Origin: CAUTUX01 sp963542015
GTDB taxonomy: Bacteria > Bacillota > Clostridia > Christensenellales > CAG-917
Assembly (NCBI GenBank): GCA_963542015.1
Contig: CAUTUX010000003.1
Span: 1 to 64,000 of the forward strand
Direction: 5' to 3'
Length of the DNA: 64,000 bases
A program made the translations under genes and the position numbers. The notes under the pieces were generated by a model, which was given only the letters and a program-made list of their open reading frames with translations, had not been told where the DNA came from and did no database searches. Shown here piece after piece: positions 1 through 9,537 of the stretch (positions within the stretch are counted from its first letter, which is position 1; each line of letters opens with the position of its first letter).

Positions 1-530
1 TTATAACATCACAATGTCCCTAAATCAAAATAAATGAGTTTTGTAAGGATATACTGACAGCATCAAAACTCTATCCAAATTAGCACATCAATTCATGAAA
101 AATACTTACTTTAGATGCCATAGTATGAGAGCCTTCACCACATTCTCCCAAGAACTCAACTCATCAATAACAGCACATCTAACTCACTCAATTATTTCTT
201 ACCACATCCAAAAATCCCTTATCAAGGATGCTCTACAAACCCACAACTCCCAATTTGCTACCCGATCATATCGAATCTATCCCAAATATCGCCCCTGTGT
301 GCCGTAGATTTAACGATTAGGATTCTTTCGATGACATTATCAACGGTGAGTGCAGAGACCTTAGAATGGCGGGAAATGGTTATTTGGGGGATAAAAAGAA
401 AATTCTCAAAACTGCGTCGGTTTAACTTGTATATTTTATTTTTACACATGATTCCTCAAATAATCGGTAAAACATCACGCAACTTTTCTTATCACTCAAA
501 ATCACTTACACATATACTTTTACACGTCAG
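1..530. other. left edge, no convincing gene
   Basis: No reading frame here looks like a normal gene. A 63-codon minus-strand frame (258-449) and short plus-strand frames exist, but they have no ribosome site and no family I recognise. Downstream of the minus frame the same strand is full of stops, so this may be decayed coding DNA, perhaps a transposase relic. I cannot show that. Confidence 0.4.
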
Positions 531-1379
531 CTATTCTTTGATTTTATTATTTCTAAACGCTTCAATTACATACTTAAGGAAATTGCTATTTTGTTTTAAG
601 TTAGGATATATGTCTATTATTTTATCAGCCTTATAAGAAATAAATATTACATTATATATTCTAAAACTTCCGTTAAAAATTGGTTCTTTATTATCATCAT
701 CAGAAATAAGTACAAGATACTTCTGCCCACTCTTAATTCGTTTCTCAGTATAATCTTCAATGCGATTATAATAATCAGAAAATACCGAATATTCTCTCGC
801 ATACTTTTCTAAATCTTTTAATTCTATCTCAACCGCATTGAACTGCTCTTTCAAAATAATTATTAAGTTACTTAATGTGTAATTCAATTCATTATTAAAT
901 TTTTTAGTTTTGACTGTTTCAAATTTTGCTTGATTAAGCGATAGAAGTTCTTCCGCACTCAATTCTCCCAATCCTGCCTTGTAAAACTTATCAGCAATCA
1001 ACATCATAAAATCTCCTTTCCCGCCATGTGCGTTGGAATAATAATTAATAACTTTATCCCCCTCAACACTCAAAACAATTAGATTGAATAATTTATCTTC
1101 TTCCTCACGATAGTTATTATCTGAAATCGCATCACTCACAAAAATTAAATACTCTTCATTTGAAGATATAGAATCCTCTGTATAATCTTCTATAGTTTGA
1201 AAGTAATGTGGGTAATTGCGACACTCTTTAATATATTTAGGAATATCTTTCACATCTATTTGCCTAGCATTAAACTCTTTTTCAAATAAAAAAATAATAT
1301 TTTCTACAGTGTAATCCATTTCATTAGGAAACCACTGTTTTATTACTCTGTCATATTCTTTCCCAAAAATGATTACCAT
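531..1379 (-). CDS. hypothetical protein, internal duplication
   Basis: 282-residue protein of unknown function. It is built from two copies of one module. Residues about 20-130 share with residues about 165-260 the order 'T-x-x-N-hydrophobic, E-F/Q-F-N-A, K-D-hydrophobic-x-K-Y, I-E-D-Y-T-E, Y-L-hydrophobic-hydrophobic-S-D'. The IEDYTE motif occurs in both halves. There is no signal peptide or membrane segment, so it is probably cytoplasmic. It lies 27 nt downstream of the next minus-strand gene and may be co-transcribed with it. No clear ribosome site precedes the ATG. It is acidic and A/T-rich like other accessory genes here. I do not recognise the family. Confidence 0.6.
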   Translation of the reverse strand: MVIIFGKEYDRVIKQWFPNEMDYTVENIIFLFEKEFNARQIDVKDIPKYIKECRNYPHYFQTIEDYTEDSISSNEEYLIFVSDAISDNNYREEEDKLFNLIVLSVEGDKVINYYSNAHGGKGDFMMLIADKFYKAGLGELSAEELLSLNQAKFETVKTKKFNNELNYTLSNLIIILKEQFNAVEIELKDLEKYAREYSVFSDYYNRIEDYTEKRIKSGQKYLVLISDDDNKEPIFNGSFRIYNVIFISYKADKIIDIYPNLKQNSNFLKYVIEAFRNNKIKE

Positions 1380-1406
1380 ATTTTTAATTTGTAAAATCTA
1401 CCATTT

Positions 1407-1799
1407 CTATCCTACTCTAAACCTTCTTACTAGCGTTTCCCACTGATAGTTAGTCCGTTTTCTCTTCGACGTCGCATTTTTTGCATTCGTGTCTATCGCA
1501 CAAGCAAGATTCATATATAGCCCATAGTCATCTTCTAAATCCGCTTTTTCGGCATCATCCACTAAATTTTTAATATTTAGTGGCAACTCAAAATCTATCT
1601 TTACACTATCATCTAAATAATTATACTTTACTTTTCTCTTAATATCTTCCTCAATCAAGCCAATAATATATTGGATCTTATTTTCAACATCGCACAACCA
1701 GTCAATCAAATGTTGATTTTCCTTGCGAACTCTAAACTTAAAAGTCCTATAGTTATCCTTGATATATCTATTATTGTTTATATATGTAAAATAAGACAC
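1407..1799 (-). CDS. small protein, possible ribbon-helix-helix
   Basis: 130-residue protein. The stretch 'TFKFRVRKENQHLIDWL' followed by a helix ending 'YIIGLIEEDIKRK' resembles the beta-strand/helix/helix layout of ribbon-helix-helix regulators found on phages and plasmids (R-strand, then I-x-x-L, then Y-I-x-x-L-I-x-x-D). The rest is charged and the C-terminus is rich in Arg and Lys. Translation would begin at GTG and no good ribosome site is visible, so the start is uncertain. It may form a pair with the downstream duplicated protein. DNA binding is inferred only. Confidence 0.5.
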   Translation of the reverse strand: MSYFTYINNNRYIKDNYRTFKFRVRKENQHLIDWLCDVENKIQYIIGLIEEDIKRKVKYNYLDDSVKIDFELPLNIKNLVDDAEKADLEDDYGLYMNLACAIDTNAKNATSKRKRTNYQWETLVRRFRVG

Positions 1800-1888
1800 A
1801 AAATTAAATCACAAAATATATTACCCAATTTACAAAAAATATTAATTTTGGGAAATAAATATACTTTACTATAGTAGAGGTGTTGAAA

Positions 1889-3079
1889 ATGAAACTTATT
1901 GAACGTGATTTTTATCTCAAAAAACTTAAAAAGGTTATCGGTACGCCCGATATAAAAGTAATTACCGGCGTTCGCCGTAGCGGCAAGTCCAAACTTCTGG
2001 AAGCATTCAATTCTTATATTCAAAACAAGGTATCGAATGCCAATGTTACGCATATCAATTTTAACCTTGAAAAATTTGAAAGTCTCAAAGATTATCATAA
2101 ATTAAATGCATATATCGAGGAATCTTATATCGACGGAAAACAAAATTTTGTTTTAATCGACGAAGTCCAACTTTGTCCGAATTTCGAACTTACGATAAAC
2201 AGTCTACACACACAGGAAAAATACGATATTTACCTTACCGGTTCGAATGCGTTTTTGCTTTCATCTGACTTAACGACTCTTTTTACTGGAAGAATATTCG
2301 AAATTAAAGTGTATCCGTTCTCCTTTAAGGAGTATTTAGAATATTTCGAGCAACAAAATATCTACGACGCTTTCGATAACTATGTAAAAGAAGGCGGAAT
2401 GGCTGGCTCGTATCTCTACTCCGACATTGAATTGAAATACGACTACATTAAAGATACTTTCGATACGCTCATTGTGCGAGATATCCGCCAAAAGTACAAA
2501 ATAAGAAATGTTGCTTTGATGTACAAACTCGTGGATTTTCTTATGGATAATGTGTCTAATCTCACTTCCGCACGGAATATCGCCGACACGCTCACTTCGA
2601 ACAAAGATAAAATTAACCACAAAACCATACTCAGTTATATTCAATATCTTTGCAACGCTTTTGCGTTTTACAAAATCAGAAGATACGATATCAGTGGTAA
2701 AAAATATCTAGCATCAAACGATAAGTATTATGTAAGCGATCACTCTTTCCTTTATGCCAAACTCGGAACGAAAAACCTTGATTATGGAAGAGTTCTGGAA
2801 AATATCATTGCGATGGAACTTCTTCGCAGAGGTTATGAAGTTTATGTCGGCGTGCTGTACAAAAAAGAAATAGATTTCGTTGCGATAAAACGTAACGAAA
2901 AGATTTATATTCAAGTTTCGGATAACATATCTGATCCCACTACTTTTCAAAGAGAAGTGTCACCGCTTTTGCAAATAAAAGACGCCTATCCGAAAACAAT
3001 AATTACAAGAACCCATCTCGGGCAATATGACTATGAGGGCGTTGCGATAATCGATATTGCCGATTGGCTGAAAGAATAA
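1889..3079 (+). CDS. AAA ATPase with DUF4143 domain
   Basis: 396-residue ATPase of the AAA_14/DUF4143 family. The Walker A motif GVRRSGKS is at about residues 27-34 and the Walker B motif 'FVLIDEVQ' near residue 95, followed by 'YLTGSNAFLLSS' (sensor-like) and the family hallmark 'YPFSFKEYLEYF'. The C-terminal third is the DUF4143 region, ending in a nuclease-fold-like 'KKEIDFVAIK' segment. An in-frame GTG at 1880 lies upstream, but AGAGG at 1875-1879 is correctly spaced for the ATG at 1889. Codon use is visibly richer in G+C (gcc, cgc, ggc) than the neighbours, which suggests recent transfer. Function within the family is poorly known; roles in mobile or accessory DNA are often suspected. 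Confidence 0.88.
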   Translation: MKLIERDFYLKKLKKVIGTPDIKVITGVRRSGKSKLLEAFNSYIQNKVSNANVTHINFNLEKFESLKDYHKLNAYIEESYIDGKQNFVLIDEVQLCPNFELTINSLHTQEKYDIYLTGSNAFLLSSDLTTLFTGRIFEIKVYPFSFKEYLEYFEQQNIYDAFDNYVKEGGMAGSYLYSDIELKYDYIKDTFDTLIVRDIRQKYKIRNVALMYKLVDFLMDNVSNLTSARNIADTLTSNKDKINHKTILSYIQYLCNAFAFYKIRRYDISGKKYLASNDKYYVSDHSFLYAKLGTKNLDYGRVLENIIAMELLRRGYEVYVGVLYKKEIDFVAIKRNEKIYIQVSDNISDPTTFQREVSPLLQIKDAYPKTIITRTHLGQYDYEGVAIIDIADWLKE

Positions 3080-3243
3080 TCATTTCCTCCAAAAACACAT
3101 CATGTAAATTTTTGGAAATAATGTCTAAAAGGTGGTTAGTCATTAGATATTATGAGAGTAAATTCGAATACTTATTATTCTTTATAAATAACTTACACAA
3201 TGCAAATGTTCTTCTAAGAATATTAGAAAATGATATTTATGGT

Positions 3244-4188
3244 CTAACCGTTTACCCAATTTATTTTGTCTTTTTTCTCAAGCAACCCCGCAAACTTAGC
3301 TTCATTTGATTCAACATTACTTTTGGTTACCTTACAATTGATAGTTGTAATGGAACTTCTTAAAAATGCATATTTTCGTATCAATGTTACTGTGCTTGGT
3401 ATTGTTATTGTATTAATTTTTGTATCTCTAAATGCTGAATCTCCTATCTCTCTTAAACCTTCATTTAATGTTACCATTTTTAAACTTTCACAACTTGCAA
3501 ATGCCAAATCTGATATCTTTTCAACTGTAGATGGTGTTTTGAGTTCTTCTAATGGGGCATCTTCAAATGCTTCTCTTCCTATCTGCTTTAACCCTTCGTT
3601 TAGTGTAAGCTTTTTTAGGCTCTTGCAGTTATTAAATGCCATGTCTCCTATTGTTTCTACACTACTAGGTATATTGAGTGTTTCAATTGGTGTGTTGTAA
3701 AATGCATTTTTACCTATCTTCTTTACTCCTTCTCTCAGTGTTATTTTTTTAAGATTTTTACAGCGATAAAAGGCACGATAGCCTATCTTTTCTACATCAC
3801 CAGAAATATCTACACTTTCTATTGTTTGATTAAAAAAAGCATCATCTTCTATTTTCTTTATCTTTGATCCCTTGTATTCTCCAGGTACAGTTATATTTTT
3901 AGGAGTTCCCGAAATATCAATGTGTTTCTTTATAGACCAACCATCAGATTCTTTTTGCATTTCAAATATCTTCGCTATCTCTTCATCCGTCATTTTCTTT
4001 TGTGGTTTTAATTCCTCTTCCTTCTCAGGCTTCTTCTCTTTATCTTCCGCAGGTTTTTCTTGTCCTGTTTGTTGTCCTGTACCATTATCCTTGCTAGGTT
4101 TTTTCTTTGCTCCGCCACATCCAAATAAAGAAAGTGACATTGTAAGAAGTAAAATTAATAACATAATAGACTTTAAATTCTTTTTCAC
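3244..4188 (-). CDS. BspA-type leucine-rich-repeat lipoprotein
   Basis: About 314 residues starting at GTG 4188, which has AGGAG 7 nt upstream; the longer frame to 4221 has no ribosome site. The N-terminus has a positively charged, hydrophobic signal and the lipobox L-F-G-C, so it is an exported lipid-anchored protein. A Lys/Glu/Gln-rich linker follows. Residues about 110-290 are LRR_5 repeats with the pattern 'I-x-x-x-A-F-x-x-C-x-x-L-K-x-I-x-L-x-x-G-(V/L)-x-x-I-G'. Such proteins are commonly surface adhesins or binding proteins in gut and oral bacteria. The repeats are similar enough to recombine. It ends convergently with the upstream ATPase gene. Confidence 0.85.
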   Translation of the reverse strand: MKKNLKSIMLLILLLTMSLSLFGCGGAKKKPSKDNGTGQQTGQEKPAEDKEKKPEKEEELKPQKKMTDEEIAKIFEMQKESDGWSIKKHIDISGTPKNITVPGEYKGSKIKKIEDDAFFNQTIESVDISGDVEKIGYRAFYRCKNLKKITLREGVKKIGKNAFYNTPIETLNIPSSVETIGDMAFNNCKSLKKLTLNEGLKQIGREAFEDAPLEELKTPSTVEKISDLAFASCESLKMVTLNEGLREIGDSAFRDTKINTITIPSTVTLIRKYAFLRSSITTINCKVTKSNVESNEAKFAGLLEKKDKINWVNG

Positions 4189-4737
4189 AATTTTTCTCCT
4201 CAATTCTGTTAAATATAACAACAGTATATCGTAGGAAATCTAGTTATTACAAATAACGGAATAAAAATAAATCAAATTAATGCCTTGTTCACATGTGTGA
4301 TAGTATTACATTTTTTTGTCGCATTATATGACGATATTTAAATGATAAATGTATAATTCGCAATGTAAAATATTTCGCCCAAATAAGTTCGATTTTGTTT
4401 TCATGACATGTTTTCGTGTAATTTGGTACAAAAACTCGCTATGTTTTCGTGAAATATATAGTAAAAAGTCGCTATGTTTTCGTGCATTCCGCTTTTTAAG
4501 ATGTTATATGAAAGAATCCTTCCGGTGCGTTACATATTTATATTGTTTGAAAATAGATAGGAAATTTTTAATCACTGAGTTTATAGTAAATATCTAATCT
4601 GTGATAGAATTCTATCTACCACAAGGATTTCTTTAAACCTTTAATTGATTGGGTTGGACAGCCTGTTGTTGAATATTTATCTTTTTGCACAGGCAGATTG
4701 AATTGTATTTTTTGTCACCGGTTGTAGGGTTATAACT
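4189..4737. other. intergenic, holds 33-bp tandem repeat
   Basis: About 550 bases between the lipoprotein start and the end of the five-gene operon. It contains a three-copy 33-bp periodic repeat (own entry) and a perfect 14-bp palindrome GATAGAATTCTATC at 4603-4616. No convincing gene and no clear terminator with a T-run is seen for the operon. Confidence 0.5.
4403..4490. repeat. 33-bp tandem repeat, three copies
   Basis: The 11-mer ATGTTTTCGTG occurs at 4408-4418, 4441-4451 and 4474-4484, exactly 33 bp apart each time. The last two copies share a longer block, TCGCTATGTTTTCGTG. Because 33 is a multiple of 3, either strand reads as an 11-residue peptide repeat, for example H-E-N-I-A-x-F on the minus strand, but the frames are short. 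Three-turn helical phasing could also make it a protein-binding array. Its role is unknown. Confidence 0.75.
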
Positions 4738-6189
4738 CTACTTTTTCTTGTTATTTTCTTGTTTTGCTACTCTTCCTTCAAGAATAGTTGCAAGTTGTTG
4801 CATTCTTTGTGCTTCGGTAATTCTTTTCTTAATTTCCTCAATTGGTAAATCTATAATATCATCATTTGCATGCCCGATATGTTTGTTCGCAAGTTTAGTA
4901 AATTCTCTTGTTTCATCTGAAGAAGTCAATACTTTTCTTTTTTCTCTAATACCACTCGAAGTGACCTTTCCTATAATCATTTGATATGCTTTAATTAATT
5001 CTTCTCTGTTTTTTTTATCTTCTTCTAATTTCTTAATATCTGCCTCTCTCAATATTTTTTTCTCATCTAGCATAATGTTTTCAATTCTTAGTAACTCTTC
5101 AATTGTATAGCCTATTTCCTCTCTGGTAGCATATATTAGCGGTAAAACTTTTATATCTGTTTTAAACTTCTGCAATATGTCATTGTTCCAGCCAGCCGCA
5201 CTTTTTTCTTTAATTATAATTTCCTTTGCATAGTCTATTAGTTGCCCATGTTTGATTTTTTCCAGGAGTTTATTGAGTACTTTCTTTGCTTTAGAATAAC
5301 CACTATTTTTAATTATATCTAAGAGTAAATTTTGATTGTACTTATCTTGTGAATTATTTTTTAGTATAGTGCTTAGTACCATCTCGCACATTTCTATATC
5401 ATTTAAATAGTTTCTGTACTCTTCACGATAGATATATATATCTTTGTACATGGCTATTTTAGTAACTTTAATTCTATTGTTGACAATCTCGCAATGCTCC
5501 TTTTTTTTATTTCTGAACGATTCTCTTACATTTTTCATATTATTAAACTTAGCGTCATCTAGAGCAGTCCATTCGCCACCATTTACGTCTTGTGAAAGGT
5601 ATGCATCTAACTCTTCACTTCCTATCGTTAATCTAGTATCTACCCAATCTTCAAAATCATCATATGTAACTGGAATTGCGGTTTCTTTGTTTATATTTAT
5701 AAATACCTCATCGTCTTTAAATTCAACCTGGTAATTTTCTCGTTCCTCTTGCTCGTTTTCTTCTGTTTTAATTTTCACAATGTTTGAGATGTATAGAATT
5801 TTGCTTAATTCCTCTTCGGAAAAATGCCCCATGTTTCCCTTATATACTTTCCCTTTAAAAATTGATACATTCAACTCTTCGTTAAATTTATAGTGCGATC
5901 GATCTATTACACTAATCGGATACTTCATATTATTTAGTACATCATTAAGTTGCTTTTGATTAAATGTTAATATTTTCTCATACAACTTTTTGAAATATTC
6001 GTTTAAACTTCCTTTCCCTGTAATCTTGTCTATATATTTTTCACCTGCTTCCTTTTTGCTATTAGTATTAGAGGCTAGACTCGACAACATGAATTGGTCA
6101 AAAGTAGGTTTTTCATACTTATTGTATTCAACTACAAATGAATTTATATAAATATCAAATTTAAGTGGCAGATTAATTTTTATTGTCAT
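4738..6189 (-). CDS. unknown protein, last gene of viperin operon
   Basis: 483 residues with no family I recognise. It is predicted cytoplasmic (no signal or membrane segment). The C-terminal 120 residues are strongly charged and helical, rich in Lys and Glu with the run 'DIKKLEEDKKNREELIKAY', which suggests a coiled coil. The middle contains 'EEIGYTIEELLRIENIMLDEKKI'. The ATG has AGGGGG 4-5 nt upstream and overlaps the end of the helicase gene by 17 nt, so translation is probably coupled and the product may work with the helicase. Plausible roles are a helicase partner or a target adaptor, but nothing in the sequence decides this. Confidence 0.7.
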   Translation of the reverse strand: MTIKINLPLKFDIYINSFVVEYNKYEKPTFDQFMLSSLASNTNSKKEAGEKYIDKITGKGSLNEYFKKLYEKILTFNQKQLNDVLNNMKYPISVIDRSHYKFNEELNVSIFKGKVYKGNMGHFSEEELSKILYISNIVKIKTEENEQEERENYQVEFKDDEVFININKETAIPVTYDDFEDWVDTRLTIGSEELDAYLSQDVNGGEWTALDDAKFNNMKNVRESFRNKKKEHCEIVNNRIKVTKIAMYKDIYIYREEYRNYLNDIEMCEMVLSTILKNNSQDKYNQNLLLDIIKNSGYSKAKKVLNKLLEKIKHGQLIDYAKEIIIKEKSAAGWNNDILQKFKTDIKVLPLIYATREEIGYTIEELLRIENIMLDEKKILREADIKKLEEDKKNREELIKAYQMIIGKVTSSGIREKRKVLTSSDETREFTKLANKHIGHANDDIIDLPIEEIKKRITEAQRMQQLATILEGRVAKQENNKKK

Positions 6190-8776
6190 CTTTCCCCCTA
6201 TATATTACTTTAACTCCACGAGGATCCTCTTCAATAGAATCAATAATCTTTTTAAAATAATACTGAGGGTCAACTCCGTTAACTTCCATCTTGATATGAG
6301 ATAAAGTATCTGAGTTCCCAAATATAAAAATTTTATCCCTTGCTCTAGACATTGAAACGTTAATTCTTCTAAAATTACTTAAGAAGTTTCCCTGTGATTT
6401 ATCGGTAACTACTGTACTAACTAAGACAATATCAGCCTCTTTGCCCTGAAAGGCATCTACTGTATCATACTCAAATGATTTAAACTTTTTACGCAATTCA
6501 TTTATTAGACCTGTGTTTTCTTTTTGGAATTTACTAATTTGTGCCGCATATGGAAAAATTACCGCAAAATCAACATCTCTAGGTGATGCGACATCGTTCG
6601 CAATTCGTTTTAACATATATACAATCGCTTCTAATTCTTGCACATTGTATCGCGAATCCCCGCCCTCCTGGCGAACCTCTGTCCCACATTCTACTTCAAC
6701 AAAATAAGCATCAAATTTGTTATAGTCATCATCTTTAAATTTTACAACAGGTATATTAAGTTCGTCTCTTTTACTTATTAACTTACCTTGATAGAAAACA
6801 TTATATAAATTTAATACTGATTTTACCGAACGATAATTTTCTTTTAGTTCAACTAAAAGGTTTGCTCTTCGTGCTTTTTCTAACACATTACTAAATACTG
6901 ACTCTTCATACACTCTTGTTAATTTTTCGAACTTTTCTTTATCGTAAATATCTAATTTTTTTACATCATCTTCATCTATATCTAAAATCGGCGACAACTG
7001 ATAGTCATCTCCTACCATTATTATGTTTGATACATATGGCAAATATCTTAATACTTCAGGCAACGTGCATTTAGAGACTTCGTCTATGATTAACCATTGA
7101 TAACCCTTTAAAACTTCTTGTCCTCTTTTGCCACCCAATTGTGTAGAAGTCGTTGTAACGCCTACTACACTAAAGTCTTCATACTTCATTTCTATAGAAT
7201 ATGCTAATTTTTCTTTCCCTTTAAATTTAATTAAGTCCTTAGCTATTCCCTTACTTATTTCATCACCGCTATCTTTTTTAATATTTTCTATGAACTCTTT
7301 TGCCCATGTTTCATAAAGAGTGATATCAATGTTTTCTAGCGAATACTTATTTTTTCTCCTTGTAATTCTCCTGGGAATAATTATATCTTTACCAGACATA
7401 AGCTTATCTAAAACATTATCAATCGCTACATGTGTTTGAGATGAAATAACAACTTTCTCTTTTAATTCTTTAGTTATATATTGAACGATTGCTGTTATAA
7501 CTTGAGTCTTTCCAGTTCCTGGAGGTCCCTTAATTAACGCTATTGGAGATCCGCTTGTTGCGACTTGAAATGCTTTTTTCTGTGATTCATTTAACCTTAC
7601 GACATACTCTTTCTTAGTCCCTGTGATTTTCTCTAGTTTTACCGTTGGTATTTCTTCTCCGCCAATCAAATATTTAAGAAGCAAGCTTGCGTTACCTGTT
7701 TCACCTTGATTGATTAACCTAAGTGAATTCTCAATTGATTCTATCTTTATCTTTTGCCCCATATCATAAATGTTAATGTATTTACCACCTGAATTTTTGC
7801 TTTCAGTGTTTTCTGTGTCATTACTTTTTATACTCCTCAGTACTGAAGGGCTTAACTTATTTTCAGATACTATTAAACGCACTACATTATCGGTCTTGCT
7901 TTGACTTATTAGAGTAAGACACTTAGCCTCTTTGGCGTTTTCCAACATCTTTGCATCAGACAAAAAAAGATTTTCTTTATATTTGTTTATATATTTTAAT
8001 ATTTTCACAATATCATTTTTTTTGTTTTTAATAGTAATATCTTTTACTTTTATTAAATCACTCTTGAATTCTGTTTTTAGATTTTTATATTCATATTCAG
8101 CGAATTTATATCCTCTTATGATATTGTTACTATCTAGTATTTCCTTTTTGTTTTTTGTATCTACTCTTTTGTTTTCAACTGGTAAAAAATAGTATGTCTC
8201 TCTCCCTTCTTCAACTTCATAAGATTTCTGATTATTTAGTTTAAAGGCGAGCTCTTTATAATATTTAAATATTTCCATAAACTCACTAAATTGGGATAAG
8301 TTGAATTCAAAATCTTTATCATCGCTAATTCTTTGTAAAATGTCATGCATTTCCTCTATAGTGCTCACATTTCGATTGTCAAATTCGACACTGCATAGTA
8401 CTCCACCGATTTTTTGAAAATCTATTTCTTTTTGCTTTATAGCAGATAGCACTCTAAATTCACCGCCCATAGGGTTAATCCATGATATTTGCAAATACCC
8501 TCTGAGAAGGTAAATTGTTTTATCTGGTGCTTTTACTACCATCTTTACAATGCTAATTCCTGCTAATTTGCTTCGATCTACCTTATCATAATGCACCTGT
8601 TTTTTATTCGTAGATAATTTAGCCTCTAAGTATCCCCGATACGATATAGCCCTAATCACATTCTGAATATCACCATTAGGCTCCTTGCCAGGTTTTGTTA
8701 ATTCTGACAAATTAACTGTCATCTTTATTTCATGCATTATTGGTTTCTCTACAATCTCAAATAAATCATCAAACAT
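6173..8776 (-). CDS. UPF1-type superfamily 1 helicase
   Basis: About 867 residues. The C-terminal half is a complete SF1B (UPF1/Dna2-like) motor: motif I GPPGTGKT (about residue 417), Ia 'SSQTHVAIDNVLDKL', II 'LIIDEVSKC', III 'VGDDYQLSP', IV 'LKENYRS', V 'YDTVDAFQGKEADIVLVST', VI 'NVSMSRARDKIF'. The N-terminal ~400 residues match nothing I know and may recognise substrate or partner. A GTG at 8800 overlaps the sigma-like gene, but ATG 8776 follows GAGGGG and lies 10 nt after that gene's stop, so I prefer it. Family members unwind or translocate on DNA or RNA. In this operon it probably acts on nucleic acid made by, or attacked with, the viperin pathway (inference). Confidence 0.92.
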   Translation of the reverse strand: MFDDLFEIVEKPIMHEIKMTVNLSELTKPGKEPNGDIQNVIRAISYRGYLEAKLSTNKKQVHYDKVDRSKLAGISIVKMVVKAPDKTIYLLRGYLQISWINPMGGEFRVLSAIKQKEIDFQKIGGVLCSVEFDNRNVSTIEEMHDILQRISDDKDFEFNLSQFSEFMEIFKYYKELAFKLNNQKSYEVEEGRETYYFLPVENKRVDTKNKKEILDSNNIIRGYKFAEYEYKNLKTEFKSDLIKVKDITIKNKKNDIVKILKYINKYKENLFLSDAKMLENAKEAKCLTLISQSKTDNVVRLIVSENKLSPSVLRSIKSNDTENTESKNSGGKYINIYDMGQKIKIESIENSLRLINQGETGNASLLLKYLIGGEEIPTVKLEKITGTKKEYVVRLNESQKKAFQVATSGSPIALIKGPPGTGKTQVITAIVQYITKELKEKVVISSQTHVAIDNVLDKLMSGKDIIIPRRITRRKNKYSLENIDITLYETWAKEFIENIKKDSGDEISKGIAKDLIKFKGKEKLAYSIEMKYEDFSVVGVTTTSTQLGGKRGQEVLKGYQWLIIDEVSKCTLPEVLRYLPYVSNIIMVGDDYQLSPILDIDEDDVKKLDIYDKEKFEKLTRVYEESVFSNVLEKARRANLLVELKENYRSVKSVLNLYNVFYQGKLISKRDELNIPVVKFKDDDYNKFDAYFVEVECGTEVRQEGGDSRYNVQELEAIVYMLKRIANDVASPRDVDFAVIFPYAAQISKFQKENTGLINELRKKFKSFEYDTVDAFQGKEADIVLVSTVVTDKSQGNFLSNFRRINVSMSRARDKIFIFGNSDTLSHIKMEVNGVDPQYYFKKIIDSIEEDPRGVKVIYRGKDDNKN

Positions 8777-8786
8777 TTTCCCCTCT

Positions 8787-9533
8787 TTATTTATTTTCAC
8801 CCTTCAAAATAATCAACTCTAATATTGCACATAAAAATCTTTTAATTGTCCTACTGATTTGCACCTCTCCAGTATTACAATATTCTGCTAACTCTTTCTG
8901 AGAAAATTTTTCATTTTTTTCACATAGCGAAAACACTTCACTATCAAAAAACTTAAAACTAGTCAGTATCTCTTTGTACTCTTCGCTATGTTTTAGCACC
9001 TGATACATCTTATATGTAAGTGGCTTCCTTAAATTTTGTTGTACATCTTTACGTTGCATTTCATACTTACAATTTATAATTTCTACTATTTCTGTCACAT
9101 TTTCTCTTGAGATTAATTTTTCTTCAACTGATTTTTCACTTGAAGAAATCATATCTATCAACTCTGTTGTTCCTTCTTCTCCGATTTTCATATTCAGGGA
9201 AATTAATTTGCTGTCTTTGTGCTCCGTTTCCTCTTCTTCATATTCCATCGCATCCTTTATCATATTGCTCAATGCCTTATTGTAGTAATGCGTAAATAGA
9301 CCTTTGTCTGGTTTATAACTCTTTATTGCCTTCTCAAATGCTTCGACAATTTCCAAACCTATATTATCTATATTCCTACGATATGCTTTTTGATAATTGA
9401 CAACATGGTTGCACAATATTCTCTTTTCCAATTCGTAATCAGGATGTTTTTTATTCATTCCAAACAGTATAGAGTAGTTTATTTTCTCTTCGAGTTCTAC
9501 TAAGATTTGTTTTCTATCTTGTTCTATTTGCAT
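8787..9533 (-). CDS. sigma-70-like protein
   Basis: 248 residues. Residues about 60-100, containing 'AFEKAIKSYKPDKGLFTHYYNKAL', resemble sigma-70 region 2 ('A-x-x-K-F/Y-D-P-x-K-G-x-F-x-x-Y'). The C-terminus, with 'FSQKELAEYCNTGEVQISRT', is a helix-turn-helix like region 4. The middle is unlike typical sigma factors. The known role of such proteins is to bind RNA polymerase core and select promoters; here it could instead use the fold for another task. It starts 4 nt after the CARF-like gene and is translationally coupled within the operon. An alternative is a phage-type sigma-like regulator. The domain reading is by motif only. Confidence 0.68.
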   Translation of the reverse strand: MQIEQDRKQILVELEEKINYSILFGMNKKHPDYELEKRILCNHVVNYQKAYRRNIDNIGLEIVEAFEKAIKSYKPDKGLFTHYYNKALSNMIKDAMEYEEEETEHKDSKLISLNMKIGEEGTTELIDMISSSEKSVEEKLISRENVTEIVEIINCKYEMQRKDVQQNLRKPLTYKMYQVLKHSEEYKEILTSFKFFDSEVFSLCEKNEKFSQKELAEYCNTGEVQISRTIKRFLCAILELIILKGENK

Positions 9534-9537
9534 CTTT

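Noticed and set aside
95..636. Short plus- and minus-strand frames at the left edge
   Set aside because: No ribosome sites, no recognisable family, and one overlaps the better-supported gene at 531-1379. A transposase relic was considered on weak motif grounds only.
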